Shown: positions 33,277 to 45,870 of the stretch, piece by piece
Position numbering within the stretch: the first letter of the stretch is position 1
Layout of the letters: each line of letters opens with the position of its first letter
Assembly (NCBI GenBank): GCA_947579665.1
Contig: OX388344.1
Coordinates: 14,874,346-14,938,345, forward strand
Length of the DNA stretch: 64,000 nucleotides
Source of the DNA: Sympetrum striolatum
Taxonomy: Eukaryota > Arthropoda > Insecta > Odonata > Libellulidae
Direction of reading: 5' to 3'
Made by a program: the position numbers and the translations under genes
The notes under the pieces: model-generated
What the model was told of the DNA's origin: nothing
Seen by the model: the letters and a program-made list of their open reading frames with translations, nothing else
The model's database searches: none

Positions 33277-36200
33277 GGGCAAATCAGAGGAATAAAATAA
33301 AAATTTAGGTGAAATTATCCATTTTTTGTGGTTTTTTCGATCATATCTTGGCAAAATCACGAAAATGAAGACAAACCAGAGGAAAAAAATTGAAATTTCT
33401 GTGAAATTATCCGTTTTAGAAGTTTTTTTTAATCATATCAGGTCAGAATCAAGAAAACTAAGGCAAAATAGAGGAAAGAAATTAAAATCTCGGTGAAATT
33501 ATTCGTTTTTTGTGCTTTGTTCGACCATATCTTGGCAAAAAAATTGAAATTTCTGTGAAATTATCCGTTTTTTGTGCTTTTTTCGATCATATCTTAGCAA
33601 AATCACGAAAATTAAGGCAAAACAGAGGAAAAAATTGAAATTTCTGTGAAATTATCCGTTTTAAAAGCTCTTTTACTTCATATCAAGTCAGAATCAAGAA
33701 AACTAAGGCAAAATAGAGGAAAAAAATTTAAATTTCGGTGAAATTATCCGTTTTTTGTGCTTTTTTCAATCATATCTTGGCAAAATGATGAAAACTAAGG
33801 CAAAACAGAGGAAAAAAATGTAATTTCTGTGAAATTATTCGTTTTAGAAGCTTTTTTCGATTATATCTTTTAAAAATCACTAAAACTAAGGCAAAACAGA
33901 GGAATGAAATAAAATTTCGGTGAAATTATCCGTTTTTTGTGGTTTTTTCGATCATATCTTGGCAAAATCACGAAAATGAAGGCAAAAGAGAGGAAAGAAA
34001 TTGAAATTTCTGTGAAATTATCCCTTTTAGAAGTTTTTTTTAATCATTTCAGGTCAGAATCAAGGAAACTAAGGCAAAATAGAGGAAGGAAATTAAAATC
34101 TCGGTGAAATTATTCGTTTTCTGTGCTTTGTTCGACCATATCTTGGCAAAAAAATTTAAATTTTTGTGAAATTATCCGTTTTTTGTGCTTTTTTCGATCA
34201 TATCTTGGCAAAATGATGAAAACAAAGGCAAAACAGAATAAAAAAAATTGAAATTTCTGTGTAAATATCCGTTTTAGAAGCTTTTTTTGATCATATCTTG
34301 GAAAAATCACTAAAACTAAGGAAAAACATAGGAATAAAATTAAAGTTTCGGTGAAATTATCCGTTTTTTGTGGTTTTTTCGATCATATCAGGTCAGAATC
34401 AAGAAAACTAAGGCAGAATAGAGGAAAAAAATTGAAATCTCGGTGAAATAATTCGTTTTTTGTGCTTTTTTCGATCATATCTTCGAAAAATCACTAGAAC
34501 TAAGGAAAAAAAAGAAGAATAAAATTAATATTTCGGTGAAATTATCCGTTTTAGAAGCTTATTTCGATCATATCATGTCAGAATGAAGAAAACTAAGCCA
34601 AAATAGAGGAAAAAAATTTAAATTTTGGTGAAATTATCCGTTTTTTGTGCTTTTTTCGATCATATCTTGGCAAAATCACGAAAATTAAGGCAAAACAGAG
34701 GAAAAAAATTGAAATTTCTGTTGAATTATCAGTTTTAGAAGCTTTTGCCGATCATATCAAGTCAGAATCAAGAAAACTAAGGCAAAATAGAGGAAAAAAA
34801 TATAAATTTTGGTGAAATTATCCTTTTTTTGTGCTTTTTTCGATTATATCTTGGCAAAATGATGAAAACTAAGGCAAAACAGAGGAAAAAAATTGAGATT
34901 TCTGTGATATTATCCGTTTTAGAAGCTTTTTTCGATCATATCTTGGAGAAATCACTAAAACTAAGGGAAAACCGAAGAATAAAATTAAAATTTCGGTGAA
35001 ATTATCTGATTTTTGTCGTTTTCTCGATCATATCTTGGAAAAATCACGAAAATTAAAGAAAAACAGAGGAAAAAAATTGAAATTTCTGTGAAATTATCCG
35101 TTTAAAAAGCTCTTTTCCTTCATATCAGGTCAGAATCAAGAAAACAAAGGCAAAATAGAGGAAAAAAATTGAAATTTTTGTGAAATTATCCGTTTAAAAA
35201 GCTCTTTTGCTTCATATCAGGTCAGAATCAAGAAAACTAAGGCAAAACAGAGGAAAAAAATTGAAATTTCTGTGAAATTATCCGTTTTAGAAGCTTTTTT
35301 CGATCATATATTGGAAAGATCACTAAAACTAAGGCAAAACATTAGAATAAAATTTCGGTGAAATTATCCATTTTTTCTGGTTTTTTCGATCATATCTTGG
35401 CAAAATCACGAAAATGAAGGCAAAACAGAGGAAAAAAATTGAAATCTCGGTGAAATTATTCGTTTTTTGTGCATTGTTCGACCATATCTTGGCAAAAAAA
35501 TTGAAATTTCTGTGTAATTATCCGTTTTAAAAGCTTTTTTCGATCATATCTTGGAAAAATCACTAAAACAAAGGCTAAGCAGAGGAATAAATTAAAATTT
35601 CGGTGAAATTATCCGTTTTTGTGCTTTTTTCGATCATATCCTGGCAAAATTATGAAAACTAAGGCAAAACAGAGGAAAAAAATTGAAATTTCTGTGAAAT
35701 TATCCGTTTTAGAAGCTTTTTTCGATCATATCTTGGAATGATCACTAAAACTAAGGCAAAACATTGGAATAAAATTAAAAATTTCAGTGAAATTATCCAT
35801 TTTTTGTGCTTTTTTCGATCATCTCTTGGCAAAATTACGAAAATAAGGCAAAACAGAGGAAAAAAATTGAAATTTCTGTGAAATTTTCCGTTTTAAAAGC
35901 TCTTTTCCTTCATATCAAGCCAGAATCAAGAAAACTACGGCAAAATAGAGGAAAAAAATTTAAATTTTGGTGAAATTATCCGTTCTTTGTGCTTTTTTCG
36001 ATAATATCTTGCCAAAATAATGAAAACTAAGGCAAAACAGAGGAAAAAAATCGAAATTTCTGTGATATTATCCGTTTTAGAAGCTTTTTTCGATCATATA
36101 TTGGAAAGATCACTAAAACTAAGGCAAAACATTAGAATAAAATTTCGGTGAAATTATCCGTTTTTTGTGGTTTTTTCGATCATATCTTGGCAAAATCACG

Positions 36201-37880
36201 AAAATGAAGGCAAAACAGAGGAAAAAAATTGAAATTTCTGTAAAATTATCCGTTTTTGTTGCTTTTTTCGATCATATCAAGTCAGAATCAAGAAATCTAA
36301 GGCAAAATAGAGGAAAAAAATTAAAATTTAGGTGAAATTATCCGTTTTTTGAGCTTTTTTCGATCATATCTTGGAAAAATCACGAAAATTAAGGCAAATT
36401 GGAGGAAAAAAATTGAAATTTCTGTGAAATTATCCGTTTTAGAAGCATTTTTCAATCATAGCTTGGAAAAATTACTAAAACAAAGGCAAAGCAGAGGAAT
36501 AAAATTAAAATCTCGGTGAAATTATCCGTTTTTTGTGGTTTTTTCGATAATATCTTGGCAAAATCACGTAAATTAAGGCAAAACAGAGGAAAAAAATTGA
36601 AATTTCTGTGAAATTATCCGTTTTAGAAGCTCTTTTCCTTCATATCAAGTCAGAATGAAGAAAACTAAGGCAGAATAGAGGAAAAAAATTTTAATTTTGG
36701 TGAAATTATCCGTTTTTTGTGCTTTTTTCGATCATATCATGGCAAAATTATGAAAACTAAGGCAAAACAGAGGAAAAAAATTGAAATTTCTGTGAAATTA
36801 TCCGTTTTTGAAGCTTTTTTCGATCATATCAAGTCAGAATGAAGAAAACTAAGGCAAAATAGAGGAAAAAAATTAAAATTTAGGTGAAATTATCCGTTTT
36901 TTGTGCTTTTTTCGATCATATCTTGGCATAATTATGAAAACTAAGGCAAAACAGAGGAAAACAATTGAAATTTCTGTGAAATTATCCGTTTTAGAAGATT
37001 TTTTCGATCATATCTTGGAAAAATCACTAAAACTAAGGCAAAACAGAGGAAAAAAATTAAAATTTCAGTGAAATTATCCGTTTTTGAAGCTTTTTTCGAT
37101 CATATCAAGTCAGAATGAAGAAAACTAAGGCAAAATAGAGGAAAAAAATTAAAATTTAGGTGAAATTATCCGTTTTTTGTGCTTTTTTCGATCATATCTT
37201 GGCATAATTATGAAAACTAAGGCAAAACAGAGGAAAACAATTGAAATTTCTGTGAAATTATCCGTTTTAGAAGATTTTTTCGATCATATCTTAGAAAAAT
37301 CACTAAAACTAAGGCAAAACAGAGGAAAAAAATTAAAATTTCAGTGAAATTATCCGTTTTTTGTGCTTTTTTCGATCATATCTTGGCAAAATCACGAAAA
37401 TTAAGGCAAAACAGAGGAAAAAAATGGAAATTTCTGTGAAATTGTCCGTTTTAAAAGCTCTTTTCCTTCATATCAAGTCAGAATCAAGAAAACTAAGGCA
37501 AAATAGAGGAAAAAAATTTAAATTTTAGTGAAATTATCCGTTCTTTGTGCTTTTTTCGATAATATCTTGCCAAAATGATGAAAACTAAGGCAAAACAGAG
37601 GAAAAAAATTGAAATTTCTGTGAAATTATCCGTTTTAGAAGCTTTTTTCGATCATATATTGGAAAGATCACTAAAACTAAGGCAAAACATTAGAATTAAA
37701 TTTCGGTGAAATTATCCGTTTTTTGTGGTTTTTTCGATCATATCTTGGTAAAATCACGAAAATGAAGGCAAAACAGAGGAAAAAAATTGAAATTTCTGTG
37801 AAATTATCCGTTTTTTGTGCTTTTTTCGATCATATCTTGGCAAAATCATGAAAATTATGGCAAAACAGAGGAAAAAAATT

Positions 37881-40446
37881 GAAAATTCTGTGAAATTATC
37901 CGTTTTAGAAGCTTTTTTCGATCACATCTTGCAAAAATCACTAATAATAAGGCAAAACAAAAGAATAAAATTAAAATTTTGGTGAAATTATCCGTTTTTT
38001 GTGGTTTTTTCGATCATATCTTGGAAAAATCACGAAAATTAAGGCAAATTGGAGGAAAAAAATTGAAATTTCTGTGAAATTATCCGTTTTAGAAGATTTT
38101 TTCGATCATATTTTGGAAAAATCACTAAAACTAAGGCAAAACAGAGGAAAAAAATTAAAATATCAGTGAAATTATCCGTTTTTTGTGCTTTTTTCGATCA
38201 TATCTTGGCAAAATCACGAAAATTAAGGCAAAACAGAGGAAAAAAATGGAAATTTCTGTGAAATTGTCTGTTTTAGAAGCTCTTTTTCTTTAAATCAAGT
38301 CAGAATCAAGAAAACTAAGGCAAAATAGAGGAAAAAATTTAAATTTTGGTGAAATTATCCGTTTTTTGTGGTTTTTTCGATAATATCTTGGCAAAATCAC
38401 GTAAATTAAGGCAAAACAGAGGAAAAAAATTGAAATTTCTGTGAAATTATCCGTTTTAGAAGCTCTTTTCCTTCATATCAAGTCAGAATGAAGAAAACTA
38501 AGGCAGAGTAGAGGAAAAAAATTTTAATTTTGGTGAAATTATCCGTTTTTTGTGCTTTTTTCGATCATATCATGGCAAAATTATGAAAACTAAGGCAAAA
38601 CAGAGGAAAAAAATTAAAATTTCTGTGAAATTATCCGTTTTTGAAGCTTTTTTCGATCATATCAAGTCAGAATGAAGAAAACTAAGGCAAAATAGAGAAA
38701 AAATATAAATTTCGGTGAAATTATCCGTTTTTTGTGCTTTTTTCGATCATATCTTGGCATAATTATGAAAACTAAGGCAAAACAGAGGAAAACAATTGAA
38801 ATTTCTGTGAAATTATCCGTTTTAGAAGATTTTTTCGATCATATCTTGGAAAAATCACTAAAACTAAGGCAAAACAGAGGAAAAAAATTAAAATTTCAGT
38901 GAAATTATCCGTTTTTTGTGCTTTTTTCGATCATATCTTGGCAAAATCACGAAAATTAAGGCAAAACAGAGGAAAAAAATGGAAATTTCTGTGAAATTAT
39001 CCGTTTTAGAAGCTCTTTTTCTTTAAATCAAGTCAGAATCAAGAAAACTAAGGCAAAATAGAGGAAAAAATTTAAATTTTGGTGAAATTATCCGTTTTTT
39101 GTGCTTTTTTCGATTATATCTTGGCAAAATGATGAAAACTAAGGCAAAACAGAGGAAAAAAATTGAAAATTCTGTGAAATTATCCGTTTTAGAAGCTTTT
39201 TTCGATCACATCTTGCAAAAATCACTAATAATAAGGCAAAACAAAAGAATAAAATTAAAATTTTGGTGAAATTATCCGTTTTTTGTGGTTTTTTCGATCA
39301 TATCTTGGAAAAATCACGAAAATTAAGGCAAATTGGAGGAAAAAAATTGAAATTTCTGTGAAATTATCCGTTTTAGAAGATTTTTTCGATCATATTTTGG
39401 AAAAATCACTAAAACTAAGGCAAAACAGAGGAAAAAAATTAAAATATCAGTGAAATTATCCGTTTTTTGTGCTTTTTTCGATCATATCTTGGCAAAATCA
39501 CGAAAATTAAGGCAAAACAGAGGAAAAAAATGGAAATTTCTGTGAAATTGTCTGTTTTAGAAGCTCTTTTTCTTTAAATCAAGTCAGAATCAAGAAAACT
39601 AAGGCAAAATAGAGGAAAAAATTTAAATTTTGGTGAAATTATCCGTTTTTTGTGGTTTTTTCGATAATATCTTGGCAAAATCACGTAAATTAAGGCAAAA
39701 CAGAGGAAAAAAATTGAAATTTCTGTGAAATTATCCGTTTTAGAAGCTCTTTTCCTTCATATCAAGTCAGAATGAAGAAAACTAAGGCAGAATAGAGGAA
39801 AAAAATTTTAATTTTGGTGAAATTATCCGTTTTTTGTGCTTTTTTCGATCATATCATGGCAAAATTATGAAAACTAAGGCAAAACAGAGGAAAAAAATTG
39901 AAATTTCTGTGAAATTATCCGTTTTTGAAGCTTTTTTCGATCATATCAAGTCAGAATGAAGAAAACTAAGGCAAAATAGAGAAAAAATATAAATTTCGGT
40001 GAAATTATCCGTTTTTTGTGCTTTTTTCGATCATATCTTGGCATAATTATGAAAACTAAGGCAAAACAGAGGAAAACAATTGAAATTTCTGTGAAATTAT
40101 CCGTTTTAGAAGATTTTTTCGATCATATCTTGGAAAAATCACTAAAACTAAGGCAAAACAGAGGAAAAAAATTAAAATTTCAGTGAAATTATCCGTTTTT
40201 TGTGCTTTTTTCGATCATATCTTGGCAAAATCACGAAAATTAAGGCAAAACAGAGGAAAAAAATGGAAATTTCTGTGAAATTATCCGTTTTAGAAGCTCT
40301 TTTTCTTTAAATCAAGTCAGAATCAAGAAAACTAAGGCAAAATAGAGGAAAAAATTTAAATTTTGGTGAAATTATCCGTTTTTTGTGCTTTTTTCGATTA
40401 TATCTTGGCAAAATGATGAAAACTAAGGCAAAACAGAGGAAAACAA
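37881..40446. repeat. Tandem duplication of a 1283-bp, 14-monomer block in copy B
   Basis: The alignment offset to copy A changes from 30006 to 31289 here. After the GTGC monomer near 39110 the sequence returns to the GAAAATTCTGTG and GATCACATCTTGC monomers already passed at about 37880-37930, then repeats the same order. The difference is 1283 bp, about 14 monomers. The two tandem copies differ by at least CAGAGTAGAGG (near 38505) versus CAGAATAGAGG (near 39788). Confidence 0.85.
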
Positions 40447-41729
40447 TTGAAATTTCTGTGAAATTATCCGTTTTAGAAGCTTTTTTCGATCATATCTTGG
40501 AAAAATCACTAAAACTAAGGAAGAACCGAAGAATAAAATTAAAATTTAGGTGAAATTATCTGATTTTTGTGGTTTTCTCGATCATATCTTGGCAAAATCA
40601 CAAAAATTAAGGCAAAACAGAGGAAAAAAAATTGAAATTTCTGTGAAATTATCAGTTTTAGAAGCTTTTTTCGATCATATCAAGTCAGAATCAAGAAAAC
40701 TAAGGCAAAATAGTGGAAAAAAATATAAATTTTGGTGAAATTATCTTTTTTTTGTGCTTATTTCGATCATATCTTGGCAAAATGATGAAAACTAAGGCAA
40801 AACAGGAAACAAATTGAAATTTCTCTGAAATTATCCGTTTAAGAAGCTTTTTTCGATCATATCTTGGAAAAATCACTAAATCTAGGGCAAAACAGAGGAA
40901 AAAAATAAAAATTTAGGTGAAATTTTCCGTTTTTTTGTGGTTTATTGGATCATATCTTGGCAAAATCACGAAAATTATAGAAAAACAGAGGAAAAAAATT
41001 GAAATTTCTGTGAAATTATCCGTTTTTTGTTCTTTGTTCGATCATATCTTGGCAAAAAAATTGAAATTTTGTGAAATTATCCGTTTTAGAAGCTATTTTC
41101 GATCATATCTTGGAAAAATCTTTAAAACTAAGGCAAAACAGAGGAATAAAATTAAAATTTCGTTGAAATTATCCGTTTCTTGTGCTTTTTTCGATCATAT
41201 CTTGGCCAGAATCACGAAAATTAAGGCAAAACAGAGGAAAAAAATTGAAATTTCTGTGAAATTATCCGTTTTAGAAGCTCTTTTCCTTAATATCAAGTCA
41301 GAATGAAGAAAACAAAGGCAGATTAGAGGAAAAAAAGAGAAATTTCTGTGAAATTATCCGTTTTAGAAGCTCTTTTCCTTAATATCAAGTCAGAACCAAG
41401 AAAACTAAGGTAAAATAGAGGAAAAAGTTTAAATTTTCGTGAAATAATCCGTTTTCTGTGCTTCTTTCGATCATATCTTGGCAAAATGATGAAAACTAAG
41501 GAAAACAGAGGAAAAAAATTGAGATTTTTTGTGATATTATCCGTTTTAGAAGTTTTTTCGATCATATCTTTGAAAAATCACTAAAACTAAGGCAAAACCG
41601 AAGAATAAAATTAAAATTTGTGTGAAATTATCTGATTTTTGTGGTTTTCTCGATCATATCTTGGAAAAATCACGAAAATTAAAGAAAAACAGAGGAAAAA
41701 TATTGAAATTTCTGTGAAATTATCCGTTT

Positions 41730-44700
41730 TTAAATCTTTTTTCGATCATATCAAGTCCGAATGAAGAAAACTAAGGCAAAATAGAGGAAAAAAATATAAA
41801 TTTTGGTGAAATTATCCGTTTTTTGTGCTTTTTTCAATCATATCTTTGCAAAATGATGAAAACTAAGGCAAAACAGGAAAAAAATTGAAATTTCTGTGAA
41901 ATTATCCGTTTTAGAAGCTTTTTTCGATCATATCTTGGAAAAATCACAAAAACTAGGGCAAAACAGAGGAATAAAATACAAATTTAGGTGAAATTTTCCG
42001 TTTTTTGTGGTTTATTCTATCATATCTTGGCAAAATCACGAAAATTAAAGAAAAACAGAGGAAAAAAATTGAAATTTCTGTGAAATTATCCGTTTTTGAA
42101 GCTTTTTTCGATCATATCAAGTCAGAATGAAGAAAACTAAGGCAAAATAGAGAAAAAATATAAATTTCGGTGAAATTATCCGTTTTTTGTGCTTTTTTCG
42201 ATCATATCTTGGCATAATTATGAAAACTAAGGCAAAACAGAGGAAGATAATTGAGATTTCTGTGAAATTATCCGTTTTAGAAGCTTTTTTCGATCAAATG
42301 TTGGAAAAATCACTAAAACTAAGGCAAAACAGAGGTATAAAATTAAAATTTCAATGAAAGTATCCGTTTTTTGTGCTTTTTTCGATCATATCATGGCAAA
42401 ATCACGAAAATTAAGGCAAAACTGAGGAAAAAATTGAAATTTCTGTGAAATTATCCGTTTAAGAAGCTCTTTTCCTTAAAATCAAGTCAGAATCAAGAAA
42501 ACTAAGGCAAAAAAGAGGAAAAAATTTAAATTTTGGTGAAATTATCCGTTTTATGTGTTTTTTTCGATTATATCTTGGCATAATTATGAAATCTAAGGCA
42601 AAACAGAGGAAAACAATTGAAATTTCTGTGAAATTATCCGTTTTTTGTGCTTTTTTCGATCATATCTTGGCAAAATGATGAAAACTAAGGCAAAACAGGA
42701 AAAAAATTGAAATTTCTGTGAAATTATCCGTTTTAGAAGCTTTTTTCGATCATATCTTGGAAAAATCACAAAAACTAGGGCAAAACAGAGGTATAAAATA
42801 AAAATTTAGCTGAAATTTTCCGTTTTTTGTGGTTTATTCGATCATATCTTGGCAAAATCACGAAAAATAAGAAAAACAGAGGAAAAAAATTGAAATTTCT
42901 GTGAAATTATCCGTTTTTGAAGCTTTTTTCGATCATATCATGTCAGAATGAAGAAAACTAAGCCAAAATAGAGGAAAAAAATTTAAATTTTGGTGAAATT
43001 ATCCGTTTTTTGTGCTTTTTTCGATCATATCTTGGCATAATTATGAAAACTAAGGCAAAACAGAGGAAAACAATTGAAATTTCTGTGAAATTACCCGTTT
43101 TAGAAGCTTTTTTCGATCATATGTTGGAAAAATCACTAAAACTAAGGCAAATCAGAGGAATAAAATTAAAATTTCAATAAAATTATCCGTTTTTTGTGCT
43201 TTATTCGATCATATCTTGGCAAAATCAAGAAAATTAAGGCAAAACAGAGGAAAAAATTGAAATTTCTGTGAAATTATCCGTTTTAGAAGCTCTTTTCCTT
43301 AAAATCAAGTCAGAATCAAGAAAACTAAGGCAAAATAGAGGAAAAAAATTTAAATTTTGGTGAAATTATCCGTTTTTTGTGCTTTTTTCGATCATATCCT
43401 GGCAAAATGATGAAAACTAAGGCAAAACAGAGGAATAAAATTGAGATTTCGGTGAAATTATCCGTTGTAGAAGCTTTTTTCGATCAAATCTTGGAAAAAT
43501 CACTAAAACTAAGGAAAAACCGAAGAATAGAATTAAAATTTAGGTGAAATTATCAGATTTTTGTGGTTTTCTCGATCATATCTTGGCAAAATCACGAAAA
43601 TTAAGGCAAAACAGAGGAAAAAAATTGAATTTTCTGTTAAATTATCAGTTTTAGAAGCTTTTTTCGATCATATCAAGTCAGAATCAAGAAAACTAAGGCA
43701 AAATAGAGGAAAAAAATATAAATTTTGGTGAAATTATCCTTTTTTTGTGCTTTTTTCGATCATATCTTGGCAAAATGATGAAAACTATGGCAAAACAGGA
43801 ACAAAATTGAAATTTCTGTGAAATTATCCGTTTTAGAAGCTTTTTTCGATCATATCTTGGAAATATCACTAAAACTAGTGCAAAACAGAGGAATAAAATC
43901 AAAATTTAGGTGAAATTTTCCGTTTTTTGTGGTTTATTCGATCATATCTTGGCAAAATGATGAAAACTAAGGCAAAACAGAGGAAAAAAATTGAAATTTC
44001 TGTGAAATTATCCGTTTTAGAAGCTTTTTTCGATCATATATTGGAAAAATTACCAAAACTAAGGAAAAACATTGGAATAAAATTTCGGTGAAATTATCCG
44101 TTTTTTGTGGTTTTTTCGATCATATCTTGGCAAAATCATGAAAATGAAGGCAAAACAGAGGAAAAAAATTGAAATTTCTGTGAAATTATCCGTTTTTTCG
44201 ATCATATCTTGGCAAAATCACGAAAATTAAGGCAAAACAGATGAAAAAAATTGAAATTTCTGTGAAATTATCCGTTTTAAAAGCTCTTTTCCTTCATATC
44301 AAGTCACAATCAACAAAACTAAGGCAAAATAGAGGAAAAAAATTGAAATTTAGGTGAAATTATCCGTTTTTCGTGCTTTGTTCGATCATATCTTGGCAAA
44401 GAAATTGAAATTTCTGTGAAATTATTCGTTTTAGAAGTTTTTTTTGATCATATCTTGGAAAAATCACTAAAACTTAGGCAAAACAGAGGAATAAAATTAA
44501 AATTTCGTTGAAATTATCCGTTTTTTGTGCTTTTTTCGATCAAATGTTGACAAAATCACGAAAATCCATGCAAAACAGAGGAAAAAAATTGAAATTTCTG
44601 TGAAATTATCCGTTTTAGAAGCTTTTTTCGATCAAATCAAGTCAGAATCAAGAAAACTAAGGCAAAATAGAGGAAAAAAATTTAAATTTTGGTGAAATTA

Positions 44701-45870
44701 TCCGTTTTTTGTGCTTTTTTTGATCATATCTTGGAAAAATCATGAAAATTAAGGCAAATCGGAGGAAAAAAATTGAAATTTCTGTGAAATTATCCGTTTT
44801 AGAAGCTTTTTTCGATCACATCTTGCAAAAATCACTAATAATAAGGCAAAACAAAAGAATAAAATTAAAATTTTGGTGAAATTATCCGATTTTTGTGGTT
44901 TTTTCGATCATATCTTGGAAAAATCACGAAAATTAAGGCAAATCGGAGGAAAAAAATTGAAATTTCTGTGAAATTATCCGTTTTAGAAGCTTTTTTCGAT
45001 TATATCTTGGAAAAATCACTAATACAAAGGCAAAGCAGAGGAATAAAATTGAAATTTCGGTGTAATTATCCGTTTTTTGTGCTTTTTTCGATCATATCTT
45101 GGCAAAATCACGAAAATTAAGGAAAAACAGATGAAAAAAATTGAAATTTCTGTGAAATTATCCGTTTTAAAAGCTTTTTTCGATCATATCTTGGAAATAT
45201 CACTAAAACTAAGGCAAAACATAGGAATAAAATTGAAATTTCTGTGAAATTATCCGTTTTAGAAGTTTTTTTTAATCATATCAGGTCAGAATCAAGAAAA
45301 CTAAGGCAAAATAGAGGAAAAAAATTAAAATCTCGGTGAAATTATTCGTTTTTTGTGCTTTGTTCTACCATATCTTGGCAAAAAAATTGAAATTTCTGTG
45401 AAATTATCCGTTTTAGAAGCTTTTTTCGATCATATCTTGGAAAAATCACTAAAACAAAGGCAAAGCAGTGGAATAAATTAACATTTCGGTGTAATTATCC
45501 GTTTTTTGTGCTTTTTTCGATCATCTCTTGGCAAAATTACGAAAATTAAGGCAAAACAGAGGAAAAAATTGAAATTTCAGTGAAATTATCCGTTTTAGAA
45601 GCTCTTTTCCTTCATATCAAGTCAGAATCAAGAAAACTAAGGCAAAATAGAGGAAAAAATTTAAATTTTGGTGAAATTATCCGTTTTTTGTGCTTTTTTC
45701 GATAATATCTTGGCAAAATGATGAAAACTAAGGCAAAATAGAGGAAAAAAATTGAAATTTCTGTGAAATTATCCGTTTTAGATGCTTTTTTCGATCATAT
45801 CTTGGAAAAATCACTTAAACTAAGGCAAAACAGTTGAATGAAATTAAAATTTCTGTGAAATTATCCGTTT
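41730..45870. repeat. HOR unit B1, 4141 bp
   Basis: This is the counterpart of A1 at offset 31289 (ATCAAGTCCG at 41750 and 45891). It keeps the 82-bp truncated monomer near 44200 and the TTTTTTGTGC form near 44705. Few base changes are seen, for example ACTAGTGC near 43877 where A1 has ACTAGGGC. Confidence 0.9.
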
